Assembly (NCBI GenBank): GCA_024305405.1 | Contig: JAKNDB010000064.1 | Coordinates: forward strand, 868,001 to 932,000 | DNA: 64,000 nt | Direction: 5' to 3' | From: Dirofilaria immitis | Taxonomy: Eukaryota; Nematoda; Chromadorea; Rhabditida; Onchocercidae | In this document: in pieces, positions 38,073 to 51,174 of the stretch | How positions within the stretch are numbered: position 1 is the first letter of the stretch | Layout of the letters: each line of letters begins with the position of its first letter | The notes under the pieces: generated by a model | What the model saw: only the letters and a program-made list of their open reading frames with translations | What the model was told of the DNA's origin: nothing | The model's database searches: none | Translations under genes and position numbers: made by a program

Positions 38073-40655
38073 CACATATTATTTCAAACATTTTATGAAA
38101 ATACATTTTATAATTCCATCTTTTAAAAAAAAAAAAACGAAAAAAAGGAACCATTTTGTATAAACAAAAAGAAAAAAATTCGTTTGTTTTTTTCGGAGAT
38201 AACACACAATGTAACAAGTATAATAACATGTTCAAACGGAGAGAAAGAGAGAAGGAGAGAGAAAAGCAAAGAGAGACAGAGAGAGGAAGAGAAAGAAAGA
38301 AAAGAGAGAGAGAGAAGAAGTAAAAACATTTGAGAAATATGAAAAATGGAAAAATATCAATAAACAAAAACAAGAAGATATAGCGTAAAGCAAGATAAAA
38401 ATATTTCAATGCATTCATTCTAAAGAAAAAAAAAGAAATGGAAAAGAAAAAAAGCAAATGGACAAAAGTAAATTTTACATATTAAAAAAAAAGGAGTAAT
38501 ACTTAAATATTGCTCAAGTGATAATTTCATTGTCCTATCAATTTCTTTCTTCTTATCATAAATGCAAATATGACTATTGATCAAGAAAAAAAGAGAAAAT
38601 TTCCTTTTCTTAACTATAAATTCTCGTCATAGGGTAAATTTAAGTAAAACTTTTGATAAATTTGCTGATAATGCTTTTATGATAAAATTCTTTAATTAAA
38701 CTATCAGCTAATTTTACATGTTAATTTTTGAAATTCATTTTCCTTTCTTGATTTTGTTTTATTTACTACTTCCTCCTATTGGATCAGTGTTGTATAGCAC
38801 AATTTTACACATACATGTACACACTTCAAAGCGTGTATCATTTGACCGATGATATCACAGTATAACCCAAATTAAAAAAAAAAATGAAAAAAAAAGTACG
38901 AAATGAAAATGAAAAGTGATTAAAAGGAAAACGAGCAGATTTTATTGGATAGAAAAACAAAGAAAAAAAAGAGAAATAACTATTTATAGTACTGATAATA
39001 AAACATAATAGTAATAATCGTCAAGATTTATATTATCATCGACTATCTGGAAAAATAAAAAAAAAAGAAACGTAGAAATTTGAAATTTGTACAAAATCAG
39101 GCATTCCAAAAAGAAACTGTAACGGAAGCAATTTGAAAATGACTTATGACTTAAATTTACAATTCAAAGACACGAAATTATTTAATCATGGACATTTATC
39201 AATCAATCAATTCATTCATCAACTAATCAGTAAAACGAATTGATACAGCAATTTCAGAAAAATGAAAATGAAAAATGAAAAAAAAAAAACAAACAAACAG
39301 TCAAATAATCATATAAAATGTTTCAAACTTTTTGTTCACTTGTTTATTTCCTAATATATTTATTTCCATATTGAAAATCATAAATATAACCATAATTGCT
39401 AAAATATTATTTATCATTTGAATTATTACGAAAAATGAAACGAAAAAAAAAAATAAAATAACTATGTTCATATCTCCTACCATATAGTCCAAGTAATTTT
39501 TCTTTTCTCAACTTATATTACGAATTACAAAACTAAACTTTCATATGAAACTAAAAATAAAAATTCAGTACATATATCATTTAAAAAAAAAGAAAAAAAA
39601 TTCTAGAATTGAGGTGCTAAAAGTCATCTAATGAAAGCATCATTTCTTATAACAATATGAAATCTTCAATAATAAAAGTAATGAACCTATTTTAATCCAT
39701 CTTTTCAATGTTTAGTCTTATATAATAGCTTGCAATAACTATTCCTTCGTTTCCTTATTCTGTTAATTCATGCAGCATATCTAACGAATTCTTTTGTTTA
39801 TCTGAAAAATTTCAAATTTTAAATATCGAAAATTTTAAAATGATGCTTCCATTATCATACCGACTTCTTTTCTGTTCAACGATAAAATGAACTTCTCTAA
39901 CAAATCCACATAAAAATAAAAACACACACATACACACTTACACGTACATACGTATATAAACGTGCTCGCGTACACACATAGACACGTTCATACAAATTAA
40001 AATGGAGGCAGCCACAATATATGAAAAACATATGAAATTATTATTAAAATAAAAACAAGAAAAAATATAGCGAAATGTGAAAAAAGAGAGTTACGAAAAT
40101 TGTACATATATATACTGACAATAATATTTAAACATCCTCTCATGTACGAAGAATATCAGACGTAACGTACGCCCGCCAATGCTTCATTATATACATATAT
40201 AATAAGCACATATTGAGCATTGACTTCATTCTTTTTTCCCCATTCATTTCCTCATTCTTAACTAAAAATAAGAAAACATTTCCTTAAATTATTAATGTTC
40301 CAATTAAACTAAAATTAGTAGCAGCAAATAGTAGTATAATGATAAAAGTGATCATAATTGTAGTAATAACAATAGTTTACTGATGAAAACGATATCGCCA
40401 TAGACAGTAACGCACTGACAATAACATAAGAAAAAATTTTTTTCCTTTAGGCACCAAACGGTAATAAAATACAAGTATAATTTTTGTTTAAAATTATGCG
40501 CGAACTAAGTTTTGTCATATTACCCGTAGATTTGCCACCCATTATCATTTATTATCAGTAGCAGAATTATTATATCGCCTAGTAAACTTAAAGCAAATAC
40601 TTCAAAAATCAAAATTACTTTATTCAATTCAACTTCTATGAACTTCCTGTTCTCT

Positions 40656-40688
<33 letters not shown>

Positions 40689-40779
40689 TCTATCTTACGT
40701 CTCGCTACAACTATACAAAAAATTAGAAGCCTAGACGAATAGAAAAATCTATAAAAGAAAAAAGCAACAATGAATAGGG
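38073..40779. other. gene-free flank downstream of cbp-1
   Basis: GA-rich 38,239-38,320; otherwise A/T-rich but with fewer repeats than further left; CA/CG-containing 39,920-39,990; (TC)n 40,651-40,691. No coding region supported. Confidence 0.7.
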
Positions 40780-41394
40780 CATGGTTTCAGAATAATTTAT
40801 TTTGAAATTACATTTAATTTCGTAATTTTACTAAAAATCTGTCAGGTCGAAATGTTGAAATGGAATAAAAAGTAAAATTAAACAAAAATAAGGATTAATT
40901 GTAGTAACAGCAAATACAATCTCAGATCATTAGATTGACATTCCTTTCAATGCGCGAAACATTAAGAATGCGGCCTGCATCGGCTAATAAATTATACATA
41001 GCAGTAAGACAAATAAAACAACAACCAACAATTATAAGAGCTAAACAACAAAATGAGCCGTCATCGAAAAGGATCACCCGCTTTGGCAGCACTATTGTAT
41101 CAAAGAAACAAAGAAAACAAACAAAGTAGCAAGTAGCAAAGCAGGGAGCAACCAAACAGACAAACACGTATATCGAAATACGGTATAGGCCCAGAAACTT
41201 ACTCCTCCGAAATATCGAAAATTTGAGAGTTTTAAATTTAACAGAATAAAAATAAACAGCTCTTACCTTCCCTTTTCTTGTCACTTCCTGAAGCAAAAAG
41301 AAATTCGGAAAATATTTTGAATTTGAGCATGTTATTTGTTCCTCTAATCAAAAAACAACAAAAATAAATAAGAGAAAAACGATAGCTGCATGTG
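40780..41394 (-). other. probable 3' UTR of cbp-1 with poly(A) signal
   Basis: Below the stop codon the first AATAAA on the minus strand is at 40,801-40,796 (TTTATT on plus), giving a 3' UTR of about 600 nt. The stretch is less AT-rich than the flank beyond and has no microsatellite. It contains a 124-codon minus-strand open frame (41,296-40,922) with two hydrophobic stretches, and an overlapping 64-codon frame on the plus strand. I do not call either a gene. Confidence 0.5.
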
Positions 41395-42412
41395 TTATCT
41401 GTATGGTTGCTGATCTTGATTAACTGCTCCTTGCTGCATTTGTTGTATACTAGGTTGCCCCGCACCAGGTTGCATCATTGATGACTGAGTGACGTTGCTC
41501 ACTGACGGTGAACGTCCAATAGGTGGTGAACGAACCTAAAATATTATTTCCAAAATATATATATGTCAATTTGTATAATTACGAATAAATTACCTAGCTT
41601 AAACTCAAGTTAACATACATTTTTATTAATTACATGAGAAAAGAATCTGTCAAATATATTCAAAACCTGAAAATACAACTTCAAACTTGTACAATCCAAA
41701 TACTAAAATATATTAAAAATCATTTTCCTTTCCAATCTATTAAAAGTGAATATAAATAATGAAAAAAATTACTATACAAATTTATCTGGTTCCTAAAGAA
41801 ATTATATCATAAAACATGTTAATAAGTCAATCACCTGACTGAACTGAGACTGCATAGCTGGACTAACAGGTTGCGGATTCCGCTGGAATTGTTGCTGCCA
41901 CTGCGGTTGCGTCATTGCGGCACCGGCCATTTGGCCTTGTGAACTCATCGATGCGTACTGACCACCGGGACCGCGAGGTTGCTGCTGGCCACTTTGTGAT
42001 ACCTGCGGTTGCTGCTGTTGATAATACTGTTGCTGTGAAACAGTTCCTTGTTGCCACTGTCCACTTTGTTGAGCTACCATCTAAAGATTAGAGAGATACA
42101 ATGAACGAGCAATAGCGCTAAATATAAATATGACTTTTACAGCTCATTTTTTTATAGTTTAGTGTACACTTTCAATTACATCTCAAGTAATTTCGAGAAC
42201 ACAAAAATCTAGAAAAATGAAATTTTTTCTTTAAATAATCTGAAGCATTTAATATGCTACTACTTTTCCCAATCCTATCTATCATCCATTAGCATAATGA
42301 GAAAAATTCGAAAAATTACTTGAGGTTGCCTTATCATTCCCTGTTGTTGTTGCTGCTGCTGTTGTTGCTGTTGCATGGCACTAAGCTGTTGCTGATTTAA
42401 GTTTTGTGGAAT
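41395..42412 (-). CDS. cbp-1: cbp-1 exons 37-39: glutamine-rich C-terminus
   Basis: Exons 42412-42320, 42080-41835 and 41535-41395. Exon 37 carries a short polyglutamine run. Exon 38 is Gln/Ser/Met-rich ([20 protein letters not shown]). Exon 39 is [20 protein letters not shown] and ends QQPYR then TAA at 41,397-41,395. All are phase 0 at their junctions. Vertebrate CBP/p300 also end in a Gln-rich transactivation tail. Confidence 0.9.
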
Positions 42413-45400
42413 CTGAAAATTTAATTACTATGTTATTCATTTTACAAAAAGCCAATAGAGAAGAAATCTCCTCTTAAAAAAAAAAACTAACCATCATATC
42501 TTTATTTAGGATCATGGGATTATGTAATTATTTGAAAATTTTGGAACTTACATCTCCTCCGCTCCTTTCATTGTTTGTCATTTTGATAAAAGCGGCAAAA
42601 AGATGAGGCATTTTCTTCAGATCATTCAATACTTTATCTTTATCTTCTGCTCGTTCTGCATTTTTAAACCTCGTTAATATAGCCTGTACCTGAGGATCCT
42701 GTTGTAACGCAGTACGATCGATTGGCTGTCCAGTGTAAACTTTGGCTGAAAATATTCAATTCAATCTATAGTGTACGTGGAAAACTCTGAATTTCTCGAA
42801 GCAAGCAAACATGCACAAAATTCAGAAGGAATTAGAACATGGGAAAGAAAAATGATTACTTCGCAAATTCTGCATTCCTTGTTGCATAATCGGCTGTGAT
42901 TGTGAACTTTGTGGCATAGACTGTCCAAGCATCATTGGTTGTCCAGTGTTACCTCCGTAACCAGAGGATGGCCCTGTTGTTCCCGACATACCATAAGCGT
43001 TTTGCTGTGTAGCACCACGTCCATACGGTGGAGGATTCATCGGCTGTTGTGCATGTTGCATTTGTCCAACCATTCCGGGCCTTTGTATTCCACCCATCTG
43101 TGATGTCTAAATCAATAAAAACTGATTATTTTATGAAGTCATTAATCATCATTTTGTTTACCTTAAATCGTTCAGTTAAAATAAAATCTTCATCAGCATT
43201 TTCCTTTTACATATTTCTAATCTTCCAAATATTTTGAAGCATTATGAACAAACCATATTCATGCGCACGCCTTGTTGATGTGGAGCTTGTTGTTGCTGAA
43301 CTTGTGGTATCGTATGGCCTTGTTGCATTGTTGTCGGTACACCCATCATATGTATTTGTGAACTACCCTGGACAGCACCACCTATAATAAGTAACAACAT
43401 TAATGGTTATAACAGTAATCAACAGCATGTGCACATTCGCTTCCGTAAATTGATGACATATCATAGCAACTCATTACTGATTGATATTATAGTTCATCAT
43501 CTGTATTAACTAACTGATACACTTAATTCTAGTTCCAGCAGCTCTATATTAATGATGTTAATGAAAAATTTTCTAGTTTAAAATATTAGTAACTAATTAT
43601 CCCTTCAATGCATTTTGATGTATATTACAAGTAGGAAAGTTATGAAGTATTATCATAATGGATAAGATACTGGTAGAAAAAAAGATTTTACAAGTTCAGA
43701 TAGCCAGTCATCATTAGACAACAGTCTTCGCATCTTATTCGTGAAATGAACATTTTAAAAACGACTACGACTGCCTAGGATATTTCTTCGAATATGTAAA
43801 CCATTATCTATATTAGTCCGTCGACAAAATGTTACCAACAAGAAATAGTATTGATTAGCTTAAATTTCTTAATCCTAATTCTCTTATCAATACTAGCCTT
43901 TTCCATGTGTCTGGTACTGATGTGGCTGTAACTGCTGCATTTGTGTCATTTGCTGCTGGCCAGATGGCATCACACCCTGTGGTTGTCCCATTTGCATATG
44001 CTGCATATGTGCCATACCAGTACCCTGATAATTTTGCATTGGTCCAGCACCATGATGAGTTGTCACTGTCTGAGATATATTCAGTGTACCACTTGGTCCT
44101 AAAAGATCCATACTTGAAATTCCATTTGTTCCAGTTTTTCTTTTCCTATTGTTTACTTTTTTTCTATCATAATTGAAATTCAAAATCTGGAAGTATAAGA
44201 ATCCGAAAGAGGAAATTCTCGGATTATGAAAGATATATGTCACGAAACTTCTTGTAAGCAATACGGTATTGGCAAACGTTAAGTTTGAAAAAGTAATTAA
44301 TAACTCTGGCAACAACCAACCATAAACGAATCACAATGAGAAGCGGTCAAGATAAGATAACATACACCATCCTTTAAATTGATTCTCATAGTCTCAAGGA
44401 TTACCAAATAAGATTCAAAATTAACCGCTAGATTGTGAAGGGCCTGGTGTGCTGGTTCCACCATAACCACTAGAAAGCATATCCATGCGACGACGCATCA
44501 TCATATCAGCACGACGATTCTGTGATCTTCGTTGCTCTTGTAGTTTCTGGCGGATATTCAAGCAGAACGGAACCTCAAAAAAATAATCTAGAAATGGCAA
44601 TGGACGAATATATGCAAAACCTTTTTCCATGAAAAAATTGTATTTCTGAAAAGTTCCAGAAGTATGCACATTTGTCAGATGTTTGAAACAAAATTACTTG
44701 ACATGAAGTCCCGTTGCAATGCTTGGCATGATAGCAACACAAAGCAATGAGTTGTTTGCAAATAGCACAGTTTGCATTTTGACGCTTCTTGCAACCTTTA
44801 GTGTGCTGGACGACACGCTTCATTTTGTGACATGTCGAACGGCGACAATTTGCATCGCGACACTGACATGCATGTACCAATGATTGAATACAGCGCTGCA
44901 ATATAATTTACAGTAACAATGGATGCATTTTACAAAAATCAAAATTCAAAATACAGTTTAAATTCCCATATTCAAAATTCTATAAAAATTAATTTCTCCA
45001 TAAAACTTGGAATTTGTATATCACCTGAATGCTTTCAGTTCGTGAATTGCTTGCATCATGCTTGTCCTCTACCTCCACCAGCGTACTGACCTTTTCTAGC
45101 TTATGTGGATGCGACATTGTTTCATAGCATTTATTACAAAGATCGAAATCCTGGAAAAAAACTGTAATAACACAAAATTATATCTCTAAAACACAATTTT
45201 ATATTACTCAATACTGGTTTCAAGTTCTTCCCTAAAATATGGAAGCTTTAAAATCTTACTTCACAAGTTGTACAATGCCAAATAGCTGTTCCTTGGCAAC
45301 TATTGCAGGTGTACGAAAGTCCTTCGCTCTTCTCTTGATTATGTAATGCATGACAAAAGCATATTGTGGAATATTTAGCGCGTCTTAATGAAGAAAATTC

Positions 45401-48400
45401 CCAATGTTCATCACGAGCACGAGTCAAAAACGTATCACGTCCATCCATAAGATCGCTTGCTATTAATGGATCGGGATCCTAAAATGTCCCGGTGCATCCT
45501 ATTTTAAAATTTTAAAAATGAATAAAAGATGATTCAGTTTTATCTGACTGATATTTTTAATGAGTTATTAAATAAATATACACAAAATGATTTTCTATTC
45601 TCGAAGTTTATAGCAGGCAAAAGATTTGCAAATACAAATGCGACTCAGTCATAGCTAACACAAAAAAGGGAGAAACTGAGTTCAGAAACACTTTTCTCCT
45701 ACTCTCATTTCTATATTAACGATATCATTCATCAAATTCATTCAGTCAATTTAATGAAAAACTTTTGTTCTTTATCCATCGAAAATTTCTACTGTTACGG
45801 CTACTTAAATTCTAGCTGCTTTAAAAAAAGATCAAATTACAAGTATAATATACCTTAATTTCATTGTTTTGTGCTGACAATTCAGACTGTGGACTCATAA
45901 GTCGAATAGTAAAGAATACTTCCTTATGTTTTTCGAAATTTATATATAGTTTATCGGTGACTTCATTGCCCGTTTGTGAACAGACCTTTTTCTTATTCTT
46001 CGAATTGCCTTTTTTCAAATTATTCTTCTTTTTGCTGCAATAAAGAATTTCTTTCTCGAAGTTTTGAAATAATCAAATTTCCTGATTTTATTGATGAAAA
46101 AATTCATGGAAATTTTCTTGTAAGCTCGATTAGTAACAAAAATCTAACAGATCTAACATGATTATATGCTCATATCTTTACAATATAATGGCAACTGTCA
46201 CCTGTTCTTTTTACTCTTTCCATTATCTCCATCATGGAACATATCATCACCATCTTCATCTTCGGCATTTTGTTCTTGGCGTGCCGCTTCCTCTTGACGT
46301 TTGCGTTCCTGTTCTTCATTTTGTGCTTCACGAATGCAATCTTCGATAACATTGGGCCAAAAGTCTCCTTCGAAGTAAGACAGTTCCATCGGTGTCACCA
46401 AATTCTCATCTCGTGCCTAAATGGAAAAAAATTATATATTTTAAGAATGCCAAAAGTTCTTATTTGAACAACACAGACCAATTAATATCAAAATGTATAT
46501 AAAAACCAAAATGGAAAAAATATATTTTCCGTAATAATATAATTTTAATTGAAAAACTTACAAATTAAGCATAAATACCTACTTGTTTGTAAATATCCTT
46601 GTAATCAAAAACCGTGTGTTCGCCGACACCTTTATCAAGCATTTTTTATACCAATCTTGAAGGCGCTTAGGCTTCGGTATTCGCTGTTCCGGTGGATGAC
46701 AGTGGAAAATATAGTCGTCACCCTCAGATGGTGGACATGCCCAAATGTGAGCCATTGTATAACCCAACATCATCGCATAATTTAGATAACCCAACAAGAT
46801 TTCATGGTATACCTCCGTACGTAATTGTCGGGGTTGAAAGAAATGCACTGAATCCAAATAGGCTATATATACTGTCTGGAAAATGTTCAATAATGAAACA
46901 TCAACGATGATCTATCAAGCACAGTTAAAATATTTGAAAATCCCAGACAAATCAGAATAGAAATCACAGTTCGAAAATCTTCAAAAATCTAAAAATATTG
47001 AGTTCAAGATAAAGAAAAGTCTCAATCAAAGCATATTGAATTAATACCTTTTATTTGGCGGCGGACAATTACTTCCATATTCTTGTACATGCAGACCAAA
47101 AAAACAAACTTCCACACCATCAATAACTTCGAAAGCAAAAATCGCTTTTGTTCGATAAGGGAATTTTCGGGAAACCAAGCGGTCCGTATCTAAAAATTTA
47201 TGTTTTAATGTTCCAGTACATTTACTTAAAACTCTCTACTTGATAAGATTTATTGCGCTCATAAGCCCTTACTTTTGTTTCATCAAAGGTTTCACTTCCA
47301 CTTCTTTATCGGCTGCACAAAGAACACGAATGATAACTTCGTAATCTTTGCCAGCAGGATTATTCTTCATAAATTTGTTGACGCGCTCCTCGATAAATCG
47401 TGACAGTTGGCAATGTGGTAATTTTTAGCTGTAAAACGATTTTCTGCTGGTGCTAAACTTTTTCACGACGACATGTTGCACAAATAAATCCTTCCGGAAA
47501 AACCTAGAATAAAAAGAAAACGTTTGTAGAACAAGTGACAATGAATAATGGGAATAATATGCAAGAAACTTAAACAATAATATTGATAGTTTCATATCAA
47601 CTATTTCCTCTATTTCTTTCCCTGTGTTTTTGCTTTTTTATTAATGGACATTTCATGATAGTTGTTTGATTTGTTACTTCATGCTCAATCACTTTTCATT
47701 TTCACAAATCTAGTCTCTTTTTATCTAAATCTTGAGAAATTCTATCATCATGTCCGAATACAACCGAATTCTACCAATATAAAGAAAATTACAATACAGC
47801 ATAGAAACAACATGACTGAATAGTCAATGTTTCCTATTAAAATTCATTCAAAATTGTTCTAAATTTTTCAGTAAATCTCCCTCTTCGATATAGTAAAATA
47901 AAATGAACGGGAAATGATCGAATGATATACAACTTACCTTTTGTTGAAAAGAGCGCATACTCGGTGCCATTTTCGGAAACATTTAAAACATTTTTCAAAT
48001 GGTTCAAAATCAATTTGATCATTCTTCATTTGTACGAATTTTGATTTTGGCACCATACTGCAAGCAAAAATTTATTCATTGCGACTTTTATCGGCTTTCT
48101 TCTAATATTTTCAAGAATGAATCGTGTCTCAAACAAAATTTTCATTTTATTCGTGATTCGAGTTACCGGAAAAAATTACCGATTTCATTTACTAATTAAA
48201 CTTACTTAGATGTATCATTTGGATTCTCACTCAAACTTATACCACTTTCCGGCAAAGCTTCAAAACATTTCGTACAGTATGTATAACGCTCAGAAACTGT
48301 TACGCCATATTGAGTTGATCTGAAACGAGTAAAAAACAGTGATTATTACTCCTATGAAAACATTTTCCTATCATCATTGTCTTCTTTACTCAATAATTTA

Positions 48401-51137
48401 TTTGCAATTTTATTGCGTTTATTTCTTAAATTTTATTCTACGACAAAAAAATCAAACTTGGATACTGTTGGATATCAAACTAAAAGATGAATGTGGAGAT
48501 TCAATACAATGAATTAAAAAATAAAAAATAATTTTACGTTGTCTCATAAACATGATATGTCTGATCACGTGCAATGGTACACATTGATTGACCATAACAA
48601 AATAATGCAAGTGGTGTAAACGATAATTTTTGACCACAGCAATAACCCATTTTTTGCATTACTGGATTGATTTCTTCCACAAAAACTTCACTCAACTGCA
48701 AATACTCCTCGTTTTTCAGATTTGCTTTTTAAAGTTTGTATTTTAAAATCTAAGCACTGAACTGCAAAATTCATGACTTGAAAAATTTTCAGAACTATGC
48801 ATTGTACTTCGTAACTAGTTCATCGAATGCCTCTATAAACCACTAATCTTTCGCAAATGAAATATTCCTATGCATAAATATTTTAGCAACCTACTTAACT
48901 TTTTTTCCGATCTCATCTTAAAATTTCAATTAAAAAAGGTTTGATAAAAAATTGCACAAACAAAGTTAACCTTGTTACAATATTTATAAACTTTCGAATT
49001 CTTCCGATTATACAGCCAGGCATTATCAAACATTAACCACATATCATCATTGAAGTTCCACGGATTCTTATATTCACCCGTATCCAATTTTCGGCTTACT
49101 GTAGACAGATCCATAGGTTTCTTGACGATATCAAAGTAATCCTACAATTTGTGTAAGCTTAAAATAAATAATGAATATTATTTGTTAAGTTAATATAAGT
49201 GAAAAAATTGATTACCGGAATGCCAAGAATATCTGGATCGACAGGAATTCTGAATGGTATTGATTCTTCCATACTAAGAAGCTTATCCACAACTGGTTTC
49301 AAATTATTTCGTAATTCATTGGCATCAAATATCTAAAGTTATTTAAATCAGTGGAATTCATAAGAAATCTCTTAGAATAAAAAGTTTGCATCTATTTTTT
49401 TAAACCATAAGACAGATACCTTATCAGGTAATTCCTTTTTCTCATCAACTTTTGCTTCGCCTTTACCATCAGCTTTGACAGATTTCATTTCTGTTTTAAT
49501 TGCATTAACAGGAGCTTTAACCTTTTCTGCGTTTGCTGCATTCGATGTTCCAGGTTTAGCTAAAAATTATTACTTGTGATATTTCATTGCTATAAAAACA
49601 CCGTTTTCCAGCTTAAACGTTTTCTGAAATTCCAAATCAAATTCCCGATCAAGTCCGTTTTTTATGCTGCCCATAAAGTATTTACTCTAATTTTTATCCA
49701 ACGAGAAAAATTCTATGAAAATTTTTTCGAAAACTTACAACAACATCCAGAGGCATTTGCCGCACCTGATGACTCGGTACCAATTACCATATCGCCAGGC
49801 ACTTCCATTTTTATCCCTGAAGTTACTAGCTGACCATTCGTCATTGCATTTCCACCTGTATGTGTAGAATTTTATTTCAAGAAACTAATGAAAACGAAAA
49901 CAGAACCTAAGGCCTTAAAATTATGATGAATCTGGAATTTCTTCCAAAAAAGAAACTGTGACTTACTTATGGAGGTAGAGAGCCCATTCATTTGTTGTGT
50001 GCCGACACTGGTGTTTGGTTGGAATGACGGTGTAGTTCGGTTCGGCGGTCCGGGCATATCGAAGTCAACTAAAACCAAATCAAATAAGCTCTAAGACAAT
50101 TAAACTTACTGTATTAACAAAGAATCACTAGTTCCAATATTAATGTATAATGTAATTGACAGTTGGGGTGGCATATCTAACAACGAACAATATTTTTTCC
50201 AGTAACATAATAGATCGTTTATTTAAATTTCAGTTCATTATATCTCATCTTTCTAACTCAGTGCACTACGTAATGTAAGGGACGAACCACCTGGCTGGGG
50301 TGGTTGCATGCCAGTCACGGCACCTGCTTGACCTTGTTCATGTAACCGCTTAATTTTCTTCTCTTGCAATTCCTTTTGAATCTTATAGATTTTTTCCGCA
50401 AGTAGGTGGTAATATTCTCCCTAGAAAAAAACTTTCTTCGCAGATAAATAAAAACATAAAATATGAATGTTGATTGCAAAATTAACATTAATCTGTAATA
50501 ATAACAACTTTTTCAAAAGTATTTTGAGTAAAATGATCGAAAACACTAAATATTACGACTTTTTGTTATCTAATAGCTTTTTATCGCATAAATTTTTTAA
50601 TCCTTACGCGATCATTGGCTAATTCGAACATTTCTCTCTCAACTTTTCGCGCATAATTCACCAGATCTTTGATACGTTGATCGTGGATTGATGCTGGATC
50701 AGGTGATGGAAATATCGCTTCCACGAGTTTTCTGACCAAATGATTTCTTAGATCCTCAGTTACTGCATTCTGCCATGGTTTCTTAACTACCGGTGCATCC
50801 GGAGGTGGTAAACCAATAATATCCTTGGAGGTTATGAAAATACCGGTACCTTTCCCTAATGACGGTACCAATTTATTCGGTGGATTCGGTGATCGAAACG
50901 GATCGCTGAAGAAAGCATTTCATGAAGGTAGAATGGCTGAGTAAAGATAATACTTCTCCAACAAAAATCTTTAAAATATTGAAACACTTCTGGAAAAACT
51001 CACTTCGAGGATTGAAATCAATTAGAAAAGCGTTGATTGATGATGATCCAGAGGAATCATATGCTGACATATTTTGTGAATTTGTATTTGGCGGTAAAGC
51101 AGAACTAGGACCAGGCTGTTGTTGCTGTTGCGGTTGC

Positions 51138-51174
<37 letters not shown>

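Noticed and set aside
37826..38126. Poly-Asn and poly-Leu open frames
   Set aside because: Translation of a TTG/TTA microsatellite in different registers.
46583..47503. cbp-1 as a pseudogene because of the HAT frame faults
   Set aside because: All catalytic and zinc residues, splice sites and exon phases elsewhere are intact, and most faults are single bases at homopolymers; sequence error is simpler.
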